From Pseudomonas cremoris (GTDB lineage: Bacteria > Pseudomonadota > Gammaproteobacteria > Pseudomonadales > Pseudomonadaceae), in assembly GCF_014230465.1 (NCBI RefSeq), contig NZ_JAAXCY010000002.1, positions 558,001-622,000 of the forward strand: a stretch of DNA of 64,000 nucleotides, written 5' to 3'. A program made the position numbers and the translations under genes. Below, in pieces: positions 53,970 to 62,762 of this stretch. The notes below the pieces were generated by a model. It was not told the DNA's origin and did not search any database. It was given only the letters and a program-made list of their open reading frames with translations. Numbering within the stretch: the first letter of the stretch is position 1; every line of letters starts with the position of its first letter.

Positions 53970-55178
53970 CTAGCGCTTACGCACCCGCGTCAGCTCCGAT
54001 AAACCCACCTTGAGCAAGCGTGCGGTCTTGCTCGCTGCCAGCGCTTCCAACCCTTCATGCTCAGTCAGCCGCGCCATTTGCGCCGCCAGGTTCACCACCA
54101 GCGCATCTCGGGCGTACACCCCGCCGTCCAGCGAATAGATCGATGCGATCAACTGACGCAACTCCAGCGGCAAACGCCAGCGCGCCCGTAGCGCCGAGCC
54201 ATAGGCCGCACCGAAGGTATAGAGAGACTCGCCGATGGTTTCGTCATCCAGCGCACCACCGCCCTGACGCCAGTCTTCCAGGCAGCGCAACAACGCGAGG
54301 TCACCCAGCCGGTGCAGGATTCCCGCGCTGTAGCAGCGCTCGTGGTCCAGCTCCAGCATGCGCGCCAGGCGGCGGGCATAGTCGGCGGTGTCCTGGGACA
54401 ACTGCCAGTGGCGCTCGGCATAGGCCACCAGCGCCGGGTCGCCCAGCACCACGTTGTGCTTGAGGGCCAGGCCCAGGATCAGGTTCATGCTTTGCCCGGC
54501 AGCGAGCTTGTGCAACGCCGCCGGCAAGGTCTGCACCGGTGTGCCGTGATGGCCGGCGCTGTTGGCAGCGGCAATCAGCACAGCGGTGATTTGTGGGTCC
54601 ATGCGCACCTGGTCTTCCAGGCGCTTGAGGTCCAAGCCATTGGCCCCCAGGCTGCTTTGCACGGCGGCTTTTACGTCGACCCGCAACGGCGCGCCGTCAG
54701 AGGCTTCGCGACGACGCTCAAGGAACACCGGCAAGGTCATGCCAGGCGCCAACGGCGGCACCTCGCAGTACACACTTTCACCTTCATTGAGCAGCAAGTC
54801 CTGCAGACGCTGGGTCAGGCCTTCCATGTTCAAGGGTTTGGTCAGGTAGGCCGTAGGCGCCAGCGGCAAGGCTTCACGCACGCTGGCACTGTCATTGCGA
54901 CTGCTCAGCAGAATGAACGGCAGCAAGGGTGTACGGCGCTTCTGACGCACGTTGCGCAGCAAACTCAAGCCATCGATGCCCGGCAGCTCCCAATCCGCCA
55001 GGATCAAGTCGTAGGCCTTTTCTCGCAGCAGTGCAGCCGCTTGCTGCCCATCGGCACACACATCCAACCGTGCGTCGCAACGCACAGCCAGTAAAACTTG
55101 CTTAAGCAGATCCCGTGACCAAGGGTCCGCCTCGGCAATCAGCACTCGGGGTACAGCCGGTAAATCAACAACACTCAT
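53970..55178 (-). CDS. Response regulator with HDOD output domain
   Basis: 402 residues. The receiver domain spans about 10-128: VLIAEADPWSRDLLKQVLL, phospho-site DLILADWELPGIDG, YLTKPLNMEG. A linker is followed by an HDOD domain (about 180-380: LKRLEDQVRMDPQITAVLIA, DYARRLARMLELDHERCYSAG, LHRLGDLALLRCLEDW). HDOD proteins in pseudomonads are linked to c-di-GMP or stress signalling without enzymatic HD activity. No kinase is adjacent; the cyclase next door may share the pathway. Confidence 0.82.
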   Translation of the reverse strand: MSVVDLPAVPRVLIAEADPWSRDLLKQVLLAVRCDARLDVCADGQQAAALLREKAYDLILADWELPGIDGLSLLRNVRQKRRTPLLPFILLSSRNDSASVREALPLAPTAYLTKPLNMEGLTQRLQDLLLNEGESVYCEVPPLAPGMTLPVFLERRREASDGAPLRVDVKAAVQSSLGANGLDLKRLEDQVRMDPQITAVLIAAANSAGHHGTPVQTLPAALHKLAAGQSMNLILGLALKHNVVLGDPALVAYAERHWQLSQDTADYARRLARMLELDHERCYSAGILHRLGDLALLRCLEDWRQGGGALDDETIGESLYTFGAAYGSALRARWRLPLELRQLIASIYSLDGGVYARDALVVNLAAQMARLTEHEGLEALAASKTARLLKVGLSELTRVRKR

Positions 55179-55270
55179 CCAGCACGCTCCATCGGCAATG
55201 CTTGCACCTTAGACAATGGAGCTGCCTACGTACAATGAACAACGCCTGAATGTGCTGCATCGGGCACAAA

Positions 55271-55297
55271 AAAACCCGCCGAAGCGGGTTTTTTCTG
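55271..55297. terminator. Rho-independent terminator after gabT
   Basis: AAAACCCGC-cgaa-GCGGGTTTTTT, with runs of A and T on both sides, 20 bases after the gabT stop on the minus strand. It is the same stem-loop sequence as at 21684-21707. Confidence 0.85.
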
Positions 55298-55317
55298 TCG
55301 ATCAGGTCAACTTCGGC

Positions 55318-56595
55318 TTACAGCTCCGAGAAGCACTCTTCGATGATCGCCAAGCCTTTGTCCAACTGCTCGTCCGGCGAGGTCAGCGGAACCAGTACGC
55401 GCAACACGTTGCCGTAGGTGCCGCAGCTCAACAGGATCAGGCCCTTGTCACGCGCCTTGGCCACCACGGAGGCGACAGCAGCAGCGTTTGGCTTGTGGGT
55501 GTCGCCATCGTCGAACAGCTCGACCGCGATCATCGCGCCCAGGGCACGCACTTCACCAATCACCGGGTACTTGGCCTGGATAGCCTTGAGGCCAGTGACC
55601 AGACGCTCGCCCACAGCCTTGCAGCGGTCCAGCAGGTGCTCTTCTTCGAACACTTCCATCACCGCCAGCGCAGCCGCGCAAGCGATCGGGCTACCGGCGT
55701 AAGTGCCGCCCAGGCCGCCTGGAGCAATGGCGTCCATGTATTCAGCCTTGCCGCACACACCGGCCAGCGGGAAGCCGCCTGCGATGGATTTGGCGAAGGT
55801 GGTCAGGTCGGCAGCAACGCCCATCTGTTCCATCGCGAAGAAAGTACCGGTACGGCCAGCACCGGTTTGCACTTCGTCAGCGATCAGCAGGATGCCGTGC
55901 TTGTCGCACAGCTCACGCAGGCGCTTCATGAAGGCTTTAGGCGCGACGTAGAAACCGCCTTCGCCCTGCACCGGCTCGATGATGATTGCAGCGATATCAC
56001 GTGGCTCGGCATCGTTCTTGAAGATGCGCTCGATGCTGGCGATGGAATCGTCATCGCTCACGCCGTGCAGTTCATTCGGGTACAGCGCGCGGAACACGCC
56101 GCCTGGCATCAGGCCCATGCCGGCCGAATAAGGCACAACTTTGCCAGTCAGGCCCAGGGTCATCATGGTGCGGCCGTGGTAGGCGCCGGTGAAGGCGATC
56201 ACGCCGGCACGGCCAGTGGCGGCGCGGGCGATTTTCACGGCGTTTTCGACGGCTTCGGAACCGGTGGTGACCAGCAGGGTTTTCTTGGCGAAATCACCTG
56301 GAACCTTGGCGTTCACTTTTTCGCACACTTCTACGTAAGGCTCGTAAGCCAATACCTGGAAGCAGGTGTGGGTCAGCTTGTTCAGTTGCTCGGTCACGGC
56401 CGCGACGATTTTCGGGTGCACGTGGCCGGTGTTCAGCACGGCGATACCGCCGGCGAAGTCGATGAACTCGCGACCTTCAACGTCGGTCACGGTGGCGTTC
56501 TTGGCCGACTCGGCGAAGATCGGGTGGATCTGGCCAACACCGCGCGGAACAGCGGATTCGCGGCGTTTCATCAGGGATGCGTTGGTCTTGCTCAT
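55318..56595 (-). CDS. gabT: 4-aminobutyrate aminotransferase
   Basis: 425 residues from ATG 56595 (MSKTNASLMKRRESAVPRGV). Fold-type I PLP enzyme: FIDFAGGIAVLNTGHVHPK, TTGSEAVENAVKIARAATGR, LLIADEVQTGAGRTG and PLP lysine in TTFAKSIAGGFPLAG. It transfers the GABA amino group to 2-oxoglutarate, yielding succinate semialdehyde and glutamate. It lies 184 bases after gabD, with a hairpin between. Confidence 0.93.
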   Translation of the reverse strand: MSKTNASLMKRRESAVPRGVGQIHPIFAESAKNATVTDVEGREFIDFAGGIAVLNTGHVHPKIVAAVTEQLNKLTHTCFQVLAYEPYVEVCEKVNAKVPGDFAKKTLLVTTGSEAVENAVKIARAATGRAGVIAFTGAYHGRTMMTLGLTGKVVPYSAGMGLMPGGVFRALYPNELHGVSDDDSIASIERIFKNDAEPRDIAAIIIEPVQGEGGFYVAPKAFMKRLRELCDKHGILLIADEVQTGAGRTGTFFAMEQMGVAADLTTFAKSIAGGFPLAGVCGKAEYMDAIAPGGLGGTYAGSPIACAAALAVMEVFEEEHLLDRCKAVGERLVTGLKAIQAKYPVIGEVRALGAMIAVELFDDGDTHKPNAAAVASVVAKARDKGLILLSCGTYGNVLRVLVPLTSPDEQLDKGLAIIEECFSEL

Positions 56596-56720
56596 AAAGT
56601 CCTCATTCGCCACTCATCGGGTGGCGTGGTCCAAGGAATACGTGGCGGGGAGGAGACTACGGCAGCATGCGATGATCGACTGCCACAGCTTTCCCGGCCA
56701 CTACGAATAACGGGCGAAAC

Positions 56721-56754
56721 ACGCAAAGGGTCAGCGCTCTCGTGCCCTCTGCGT
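56721..56754 (-). other. Intercistronic hairpin between gabD and gabT
   Basis: ACGCAAAGGG (56721-56730) pairs with CCCTCTGCGT (56745-56754) with one mismatch. It lies between the gabD stop (56780) and the gabT start (56595). It may stabilise or attenuate the message. No clear U-tract follows, so a strong terminator is unlikely. Confidence 0.45.
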
Positions 56755-56779
56755 TTACAGCAATGCCTTGCCGAGCGAA

Positions 56780-58222
56780 TCAGATGCCCAGGCAGAGGTA
56801 TTTGATTTCCAGGTAGTCCTCGATCCCGTACTTGGAGCCTTCACGGCCCAGGCCCGAAGCCTTGATGCCGCCGAATGGCGCCACTTCGTTGGAGATCAAC
56901 CCGGTGTTGACGCCAACCATGCCGTATTCCAGGGCTTCAGCCACGCGGAACACACGGCCCAGGTCGCGAGCATAGAAGTAGGAGGCCAGGCCGAACTCGG
57001 TGTCGTTGGACATCGCGATCACTTCGGCTTCGTCTTTGAAGCGGAACAGCGGTGCCAGCGGGCCGAAGGTTTCTTCCTTGGCCACGGCAGCGTCTTTCGG
57101 CACGTCGACCAGGATGGTCGGCTCGAAGAAGTTACCGTCGATAACCTTGCCACCGCTCAGCAGCTTGGCGCCTTTTTTCAGGGCGTCGGCGATGTGCTCC
57201 TGCACCTTCGCCACGGCTTTTTCGTCGATCAGCGGGCCGGTGGTGGTGCCTTCTTCCAGACCGTTGCCGATCTTCAATTTGGCCACGGCGACTTTGAGTT
57301 TTTCAGCGAAGGCGTCGTACACCGAATCCTGGATGTACAGGCGGTTGGCGCAGACGCAGGTCTGGCCGTTGTTGCGGTACTTGGAGATGATCGCGCCTTC
57401 GACGGCCTTATCCAGGTCCGCGTCGTCGAACACGATGAACGGCGCGTTGCCGCCCAGTTCCAGGGAGACTTTCTTGATGTCCTTGGCGCATTCGGCCATC
57501 AACTGGCGACCGATTTCGGTGGAACCGGTGAAGGACAATTTACGCACGATCGGGTTGCTGGTCAGCTCGCCGCCGATGTCGCCGGCGCTGCCGGTAACAA
57601 CGCTCAACACGCCTTTTGGGATACCGGCGCGGTGCGCCAGCTCAACCAGGGCCAGTGCCGAGAAAGGGGTTTGTGAAGCTGGCTTGATCACCATGGTGCA
57701 ACCGGCAGCCAGGGCCGGACCGGCTTTACGGGTGATCATCGCCGCCGGGAAGTTCCACGGGGTGATGGCAGCGGTCACGCCGATAGGCTGCTTGATCACG
57801 ATCAGGCGCTTGTCAGGCTGGTGGCCAGGAATAACGTCGCCATAGATGCGCTTGGCTTCTTCGGCGAACCACTCGATAAAGGATGCGGCGTAGACGATTT
57901 CGCCCTTGGCTTCGGCCAGCGGCTTGCCTTGTTCGAGGGTCATCAGGCGACCGAGGTCTTCCTGGTTTTCGATCAGCAGTTCAAACCAACGACGCAGCTT
58001 GTTGGCGCGCTCCTTGGCGGTCAGCGCACGCCAGGCCGGCAAGGCCTTGTCGGCGGCTTCGATGGCACGGCGAGTTTCAGCGGCGCCCATCTTCGGCACG
58101 GTACCGAGAATTTCGCCCGTGGCAGGGTTGTTGACCTTGATGGTCTGACCGTTGTCCGCATCGACCCAAGCGCCATCGATAAAGGCTTGCTGGCGGAACA
58201 ACTGGGCATCTTTAAGCTGCAT
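56780..58222 (-). CDS. gabD: NADP-dependent succinate-semialdehyde dehydrogenase
   Basis: 480 residues from ATG 58222 (MQLKDAQLFRQQAFIDGAWV) with aaggaa upstream; the longer frame from 58339 is not used. Aldehyde dehydrogenase motifs: PWNFPAAMITRKAGPALAAG, FTGSTEIGRQLM, catalytic glutamate in LELGGNAPF and catalytic cysteine in NNGQTCVCANRL. It oxidises the product of GabT to succinate. First gene of the GABA operon. Confidence 0.93.
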   Translation of the reverse strand: MQLKDAQLFRQQAFIDGAWVDADNGQTIKVNNPATGEILGTVPKMGAAETRRAIEAADKALPAWRALTAKERANKLRRWFELLIENQEDLGRLMTLEQGKPLAEAKGEIVYAASFIEWFAEEAKRIYGDVIPGHQPDKRLIVIKQPIGVTAAITPWNFPAAMITRKAGPALAAGCTMVIKPASQTPFSALALVELAHRAGIPKGVLSVVTGSAGDIGGELTSNPIVRKLSFTGSTEIGRQLMAECAKDIKKVSLELGGNAPFIVFDDADLDKAVEGAIISKYRNNGQTCVCANRLYIQDSVYDAFAEKLKVAVAKLKIGNGLEEGTTTGPLIDEKAVAKVQEHIADALKKGAKLLSGGKVIDGNFFEPTILVDVPKDAAVAKEETFGPLAPLFRFKDEAEVIAMSNDTEFGLASYFYARDLGRVFRVAEALEYGMVGVNTGLISNEVAPFGGIKASGLGREGSKYGIEDYLEIKYLCLGI

Positions 58223-58549
58223 GTCGGCTTTCCTTAACAGCACCGCGCGCGCGCGGAGCGAATTAGAGTTGTTGAAAGGCGCCTTGTGGGCTGCCGTCAG
58301 GGAAATCAGCCCCAGCACGCGAGGAAGTAAATGGCGCACGGGACACGGAGCGTTTGAAATCTCAAACGAATCCTAGGATCAATGGGGGTACAGGGCAATA
58401 GTCTGTTCGAAAAAAAGAACGAAAACGGCGCATTTGCCGAATCTTTCTGATCAGCGTACTCGGGCCAGGTTCCACCACCTTGACCGACGGCGCCCGTCTT
58501 AGGGCCGTAGCGTGCCGATTTCCTACCGTTCAACGGCCAAAACCCAGCA

Positions 58550-58578
58550 TGGACGCCCAAGGTCGACATGGGTATGAT
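58550..58578 (+). promoter_or_regulatory. Predicted sigma-70 promoter of tRNA-Arg
   Basis: -35 TGGACG (58550-58555) and -10 TATGAT (58573-58578) are spaced by 17 bases. The -10 is followed by a GC-rich discriminator (gtcgcccgc) typical of stable RNA genes, and the tRNA starts 14 bases on. The rest of the 369-base gap 58223-58591 shows only the gabD leader and a poly-GC stretch near 58250. Confidence 0.55.
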
Positions 58579-58591
58579 GTCGCCCGCACAA

Positions 58592-58668
58592 GCATCCGTA
58601 GCTCAGCTGGATAGAGTACTGCCCTCCGAAGGCAGGGGTCGTGGGTTCGAATCCCGCCGGGTGCACCA
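58592..58668 (+). tRNA. tRNA-Arg, anticodon CCG
   Basis: 77 bases with CCA encoded. Acceptor GCATCCG pairs with CGGGTGC. The anticodon stem CTGCC/GGCAG encloses the loop CTCCGAA, giving anticodon CCG. The T-arm GTGGGTTCGAATCCCGC is intact. It reads CGG arginine codons. Its 3' end is the likely attachment site for the adjacent integrase. Confidence 0.95.
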
Positions 58669-58676
58669 TCTTCTTT

Positions 58677-58695
58677 CCCTTGTATTACAAGGGGA
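58677..58695 (+). terminator. Hairpin after tRNA-Arg
   Basis: CCCTTGT-att-ACAAGGGG stem-loop nine bases after the tRNA. It may end tRNA transcription, or be part of the integrase binding region. No U-tract. Confidence 0.5.
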
Positions 58696-58782
58696 TAGCA
58701 CTCCTGACAGAAACCTGTCCTAGTCCTGAAAGTCGTTTTTGCCACAAATTTGCCACACTCAAAAGTGGCGGGAATGGTCGAA

Positions 58783-59856
58783 ATGGCAACAATCAGGAAT
58801 CGCGGCGAGTATCAGTGGGAAGCGCAAATCCGCCGTAAGGGCTATCCAGCCCAGCGCAAAACCTTCGAAACCAAATCCGATGCCCAGGCCTGGGCACGCA
58901 TGATCGAAAGCGAAATCGACCGGGGTATATTTGTCTCTCGAGTCGAAGCTGAACGCACTGCCTTTCATCAACTCATTGATCGCTACATCTCCGAGATCGC
59001 ACCGAAACACAAAGGCGCGTATTCGGAAATCAAACGCCTTGAAGCGCTCAAGCGCCATCCGCTGGCGACACGCATCGTCGCTACCCTCACCTCCTCCGAT
59101 TTTGCCCGCTACCGTGATGAACGCTTGAAGATCCGCAAGGGCAACACGGTGAAGCGTGAACTCGCATTGTTTCAGTGCGTGATCGAGGTCGCTCGCCGGG
59201 AGTGGGGAATTCATCTTGCCGAGAACCCCGTCAGGATGGTCAGCCGTCCCAGCTACAACGACGAACGCTCGCGGCGGCTCGACCCAATTGAAGAGCAATA
59301 CATCCTCAACGCCCTGGAGCTTCGTGAGCGCCGTGCTGACGGCACCTATGCCGACGCCTCACACAATCCATGGATACGGCCCATCGTCCAACTCGCGATT
59401 GAGACAGCCATGCGCCGTGGCGAAATTTTCGAGCTGCGCTGGAAGCATGTGAACCTAGATCGCAGGACCGCGCATCTTCCAGCGACTAAGAACGGACTGC
59501 CCAGAACCGTCCCGCTTTCACCAAAAGCTATTCAGCTGCTGAAGGACTTGCCGCGCTCGCTGTGCGGTCGAGTCTTCCCCACCACCGCCGACGCTCTAAA
59601 GAAGGCCTTTGTGCGAGGCCTGGAGCGAGCGAGGCTGAAATACCTGGGGGATTGCGGGGCGGCGAAGGTAACGCCTCAGGAAGACTTCCTGATCAATCTA
59701 CGCTTTCACGATCTGCGGCATGAAGCGACATGTCGGCTTGCGACCAAGCTGCCTAATTTGATCGAGCTTGCCAGCGTGACGGGCCATCGGGAGGTGAACA
59801 TGCTGAAGCGTTACTACAACATCACCGCAGAAGAGCTCGCGGCAAAGCTGGCTTGA
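58783..59856 (+). CDS. Tyrosine recombinase (island integrase)
   Basis: 357 residues from ATG 58783, chosen because ggcggga sits at the right distance; 58774 is an alternative. N-terminal Arm-type DNA-binding domain (QIRRKGYPAQRKTFETKSDA), core-binding helices to about 150, then the catalytic domain with R211 (TAMRRGEIFELRW), K236, H309-x-x-R312 (FHDLRH), H335 and nucleophile Y344. All six catalytic positions are present. It lies 115 bases after tRNA-Arg, the classic layout of an integrated island. The shared 3' tRNA repeat at the far end is not in the window. Confidence 0.9.
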   Translation: MATIRNRGEYQWEAQIRRKGYPAQRKTFETKSDAQAWARMIESEIDRGIFVSRVEAERTAFHQLIDRYISEIAPKHKGAYSEIKRLEALKRHPLATRIVATLTSSDFARYRDERLKIRKGNTVKRELALFQCVIEVARREWGIHLAENPVRMVSRPSYNDERSRRLDPIEEQYILNALELRERRADGTYADASHNPWIRPIVQLAIETAMRRGEIFELRWKHVNLDRRTAHLPATKNGLPRTVPLSPKAIQLLKDLPRSLCGRVFPTTADALKKAFVRGLERARLKYLGDCGAAKVTPQEDFLINLRFHDLRHEATCRLATKLPNLIELASVTGHREVNMLKRYYNITAEELAAKLA

Positions 59857-59876
59857 TCAGACCTATGGCTACTTCT

Positions 59877-59903
59877 CAGTGGTCAGCTTGGAGCTGACCA
59901 CTG
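59877..59903. other. Perfect 12-base inverted repeat after the integrase
   Basis: CAGTGGTCAGCT-tgg-AGCTGACCACTG starts 20 bases after the integrase stop. It is a perfect stem and could terminate the integrase message or bind a regulator. No U-tract follows, so its class is open. The rest of 59904-60085 holds no gene I can support. Confidence 0.55.
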
Positions 59904-60085
59904 ATCTTGCAACACACCCGCGCGAACCCAGCATAGGTCTACGAGGTGCTGTTGCCGAGTCAACAATCGCCTCTTGTCGCGGCCCCATCCTTCAGAAAAC
60001 CTTTCATCTGTTAAAAAGCTGTCCTAGTGATTGAGCGTCTGATTGGCAAAAGCTGGCCTCACCAGATCAATCGAGCGATAAAGCG

Positions 60086-60388
60086 ATGACAGTAGATTAT
60101 GAAACCATCCAGAAAATACAGAAGCTTGGCGACGACGTTTTGATTGGCGTGGTTGAAGTTGCGGCGCTGACCGGCTTCAGCGTGCTTACGGTCCGTCAGC
60201 GCAAATTGCCGGGGCTTGAGCCTGTACCGGGACTGTCAAGGTTGAGATGGAGACTGGGAGATCTGAGAACTTGGATGCGCACCGGCAACGCCGAGATTCG
60301 AGATTCAGCCACCGCCATCGCACCTTTTTCACATCCGAAACGCACAGGGAGGCCCACAAAGAAAGCACAGGTGGAGGCGCGACAATGA
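60086..60388 (+). CDS. Small DNA-binding protein, AlpA/excisionase-like
   Basis: 100 residues. The central part VGVVEVAALTGFSVLTVRQRK followed by WRLGDLRTWMR is the MerR/AlpA-type winged-helix layout seen in phage and island excisionases (Xis). A basic tail follows. The position after the integrase fits a role as recombination directionality factor or regulator. This is a fold-level guess. Confidence 0.6.
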   Translation: MTVDYETIQKIQKLGDDVLIGVVEVAALTGFSVLTVRQRKLPGLEPVPGLSRLRWRLGDLRTWMRTGNAEIRDSATAIAPFSHPKRTGRPTKKAQVEARQ

Positions 60389-60433
60389 TCTTCCCTGGCT
60401 CGATTCATCTCCTTTGCACCGGGAGCAGTGAGC

Positions 60434-61219
60434 ATGAGTAGACAACGAACCATTCGGGACCAGAATTTCTGGCGCTCCCCACGTTTACTGAATTGCACCA
60501 CAGAGGACAAAGTTGCATTGCTGCACCTGTTAACTGCTCCTGACAGCAACATTACGGGCGTATACCCGCTAGTTCCACGCATTGCCGGAGCAGAAATTGG
60601 ATGGACGGCGGATCAGTGGTTGCAGGTCATCCACCGCCTCCAGGATGAAGACCTAGCCAGGTATGACAACGTGAGACTCATCATTTGGGTAAAAATCTGG
60701 TGGGATCACCACTCTGCTACTCAAGTGACAGGACCAAAACTACGAGCCAGAGCGTTGGAAGAAATTCGCCGTATCCCAAGCGAGTGGCTAGACGACTTTC
60801 TGAATGACTTCAAAGAAAGACTGAGCGACGACCAGCAGGATTGGATAGATGAATCCCTCCGGCCGCGCTCAAAGCGATACGTAGAAGAAGAGTCGATATC
60901 ACACGGATGCCATATCGATACCGTATCAGCCGATGTCATACCTAACACTAAAACTCAACCCAAACTCTCAACCAAAACACCAACGTCTTTGCCCACCTCT
61001 TACGAATTGGATATGTCAGGAATCCCTCCTGAACATCGGACGGATGTTCACAGAGCGCTTGTTAAGGCGAAGGTAAGCGGAAAACTTAGGCATAGGCCGC
61101 AACTAGTAGTCAACGCGATGGCAGAAAATTACCGATCTGCTTCAGGTAAACCGCATAACGCCATGGCCTTAACTCTGTATCTGTCCGAGAATCTGAATGG
61201 CGGTAACGAAGTGAACTAG
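60434..61219 (+). CDS. Phage-type replication-like protein
   Basis: 261 residues from ATG 60434 (gggag eight bases upstream). The N-terminal 120 residues (NFWRSPRLLNCTTEDKVALL, GVYPLVPRIAGAEIGWTADQ) resemble the winged-helix domain of phage replication or DnaD/DnaT-like loaders, with a linker and a hydrophilic C terminus. Base composition is AT-richer than the core chromosome, consistent with transfer. The exact role is unknown. Confidence 0.5.
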   Translation: MSRQRTIRDQNFWRSPRLLNCTTEDKVALLHLLTAPDSNITGVYPLVPRIAGAEIGWTADQWLQVIHRLQDEDLARYDNVRLIIWVKIWWDHHSATQVTGPKLRARALEEIRRIPSEWLDDFLNDFKERLSDDQQDWIDESLRPRSKRYVEEESISHGCHIDTVSADVIPNTKTQPKLSTKTPTSLPTSYELDMSGIPPEHRTDVHRALVKAKVSGKLRHRPQLVVNAMAENYRSASGKPHNAMALTLYLSENLNGGNEVN

Positions 61220-61258
61220 GTTTGTCTGAAGCCAACTCAAACGGGGAGGATGAATTCC

Positions 61259-61699
61259 ATGGCTAGAGGGAGTCGTGCCGCCGTTGAGCGGATAATCCTC
61301 CAAGCTCGGATATGGGGGTGGGATATGTCCTGGTCGTTCAGCATGGCCACGCGGACCGATACAAGAACAATCGGCCACCATTATTCAGAGCATACTGTGA
61401 TCAAGCTTTACGGCTCCGTTCGATACCCCGAAACATTCAAATACCCGACCCTAGAATGCTACCTATACGTTGATCCACTGCTCCTAAGCGACAAGTCGGT
61501 TCCTTTCTGCATCGGCTCCATGCAGGCGACGGGTAGTAGGCTTATCGCATATGTCGCCGTTCACAATGATCGTTTCAACAGTTTGGTCACCGCTGCTAGT
61601 CGACTTGTTGCCCTGGAGATAAATGCGGAGCCGTTGAAATACCGCAAAGCTAAGGTGATGGGTATCCACCTAAGCACCGAGCTGGAGTCTGATTGGTGA
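61259..61699 (+). CDS. Hypothetical island protein
   Basis: 146 residues from ATG 61259, nine bases after ggggagg; ATG 61250 is too close to it and ATG 61325 is another option. A beta-rich middle (IKLYGSVRYPETFKYPTLEC, YLYVDPLLLSDKSVPFCIGS) and no recognisable motif. Not recognised. It is in the same direction as the replication-like gene, 39 bases downstream. Confidence 0.55.
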   Translation: MARGSRAAVERIILQARIWGWDMSWSFSMATRTDTRTIGHHYSEHTVIKLYGSVRYPETFKYPTLECYLYVDPLLLSDKSVPFCIGSMQATGSRLIAYVAVHNDRFNSLVTAASRLVALEINAEPLKYRKAKVMGIHLSTELESDW

Positions 61700-61789
61700 T
61701 GGTTTTTTGATCATAGGGGCGCTAGTGTCCGGCGCCCGTGCACTAGCCCTGCCCCGGTAGAGAGAAACGTATGTCGAGGCCAAAAATCC

Positions 61790-62710
61790 TCATTCCTCGT
61801 CGAAGTAATCGCTATCCAATTTCGGCAGTTTGAGAAGCCGAGACGTTACCCCAACCTCATGGTCCATCATGAGGTTGACCAAGCGGATGCCGTCCACCAG
61901 CACCATGCCTTCCACTGAGCGGACAAAATCGATGCCTTGGGCAGTGAAACCCGAAGTAGTGATAAAGACCCCTCGCTTGGCCTTTTGCCCAGCAAGTGCT
62001 CCATAGAACTCTTGCAACTCAGGACGGCCCACAGTGCCTTGCCAGCGCTTTGCTTGGACATAGACTTTTTCCAGTCCGAGCTTATCAAGCGAAATTACCC
62101 CGTCAATTCCGCCATCTCCGCTTCCACCAACACGCTGCAAGTCGTTTCGGCTAGCCCCGTAGCCAAGGCTGTGCAATACGTCGAGAACAATGACTTCAAA
62201 GCGGTTGGGGCTGACTTGTAGCAGGCTATCCAGCAGATCTGCAGCTGTCGCATTGCGTAGCTCACGCAGAGCCTGCTCCAACCGATCGTCGGGGCTCACA
62301 GTTGCTGATATCGGTGTGTCTGCCCCCTGCTCACGTCCATCTAGCGGAACGGCATCGGAGGCGCTCCTAAGCTTCACGTCCATGAAGCCGATGGCTAGTT
62401 GTTCAACCTGACCCGTAGTGAGCGGTGAAGGGTGCTGTGTGGAATAAACAGCGCCAGCTTCGGTTAGCTTCCAGTAGCCTCGTTTGGCGCTTGAGGATAG
62501 TCCTGCACGCTTTAGTCGGTCGTGAGCCCATCCGGCGCGGTTCTTATAGGTCGCTTGCCCACTTGCAATCAGCTCTTGAAGCTGTGGTTCGGATAAATTC
62601 AAAGCCCGGGCCGCAGCTTCATGCGCGTCGCGTGCTGTCGCACCTTCCGGATTAGCCGCCAGGTAACGCAAGATCGGCTCAATGAATTTGTCGTATGTGG
62701 GAACGGACAT
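61790..62710 (-). CDS. Mrr-type restriction endonuclease
   Basis: 306 residues from ATG 62710 with aggaa upstream. The N-terminal Mrr_N winged-helix domain (about 1-95: MSVPTYDKFIEPILRYLAA, RGYWKLTEAG) recognises DNA. The C-terminal Mrr_cat domain contains E172 (FEVIVLDVLHSLGY), D203 (GSGDGGIDGVI) and QAK 219-221 (VYVQAKRW), the variant PD-(D/E)XK site also found in E. coli Mrr. It should cut methylated foreign DNA. It is downstream of an unknown gene (62763-63350) with 52 bases between. Confidence 0.82.
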   Translation of the reverse strand: MSVPTYDKFIEPILRYLAANPEGATARDAHEAAARALNLSEPQLQELIASGQATYKNRAGWAHDRLKRAGLSSSAKRGYWKLTEAGAVYSTQHPSPLTTGQVEQLAIGFMDVKLRSASDAVPLDGREQGADTPISATVSPDDRLEQALRELRNATAADLLDSLLQVSPNRFEVIVLDVLHSLGYGASRNDLQRVGGSGDGGIDGVISLDKLGLEKVYVQAKRWQGTVGRPELQEFYGALAGQKAKRGVFITTSGFTAQGIDFVRSVEGMVLVDGIRLVNLMMDHEVGVTSRLLKLPKLDSDYFDEE

Positions 62711-62762
62711 CAGGATTCCTTTCGCAAGGTTGCCAGCGTGGGCAAATATAGTAAGCCGCATG

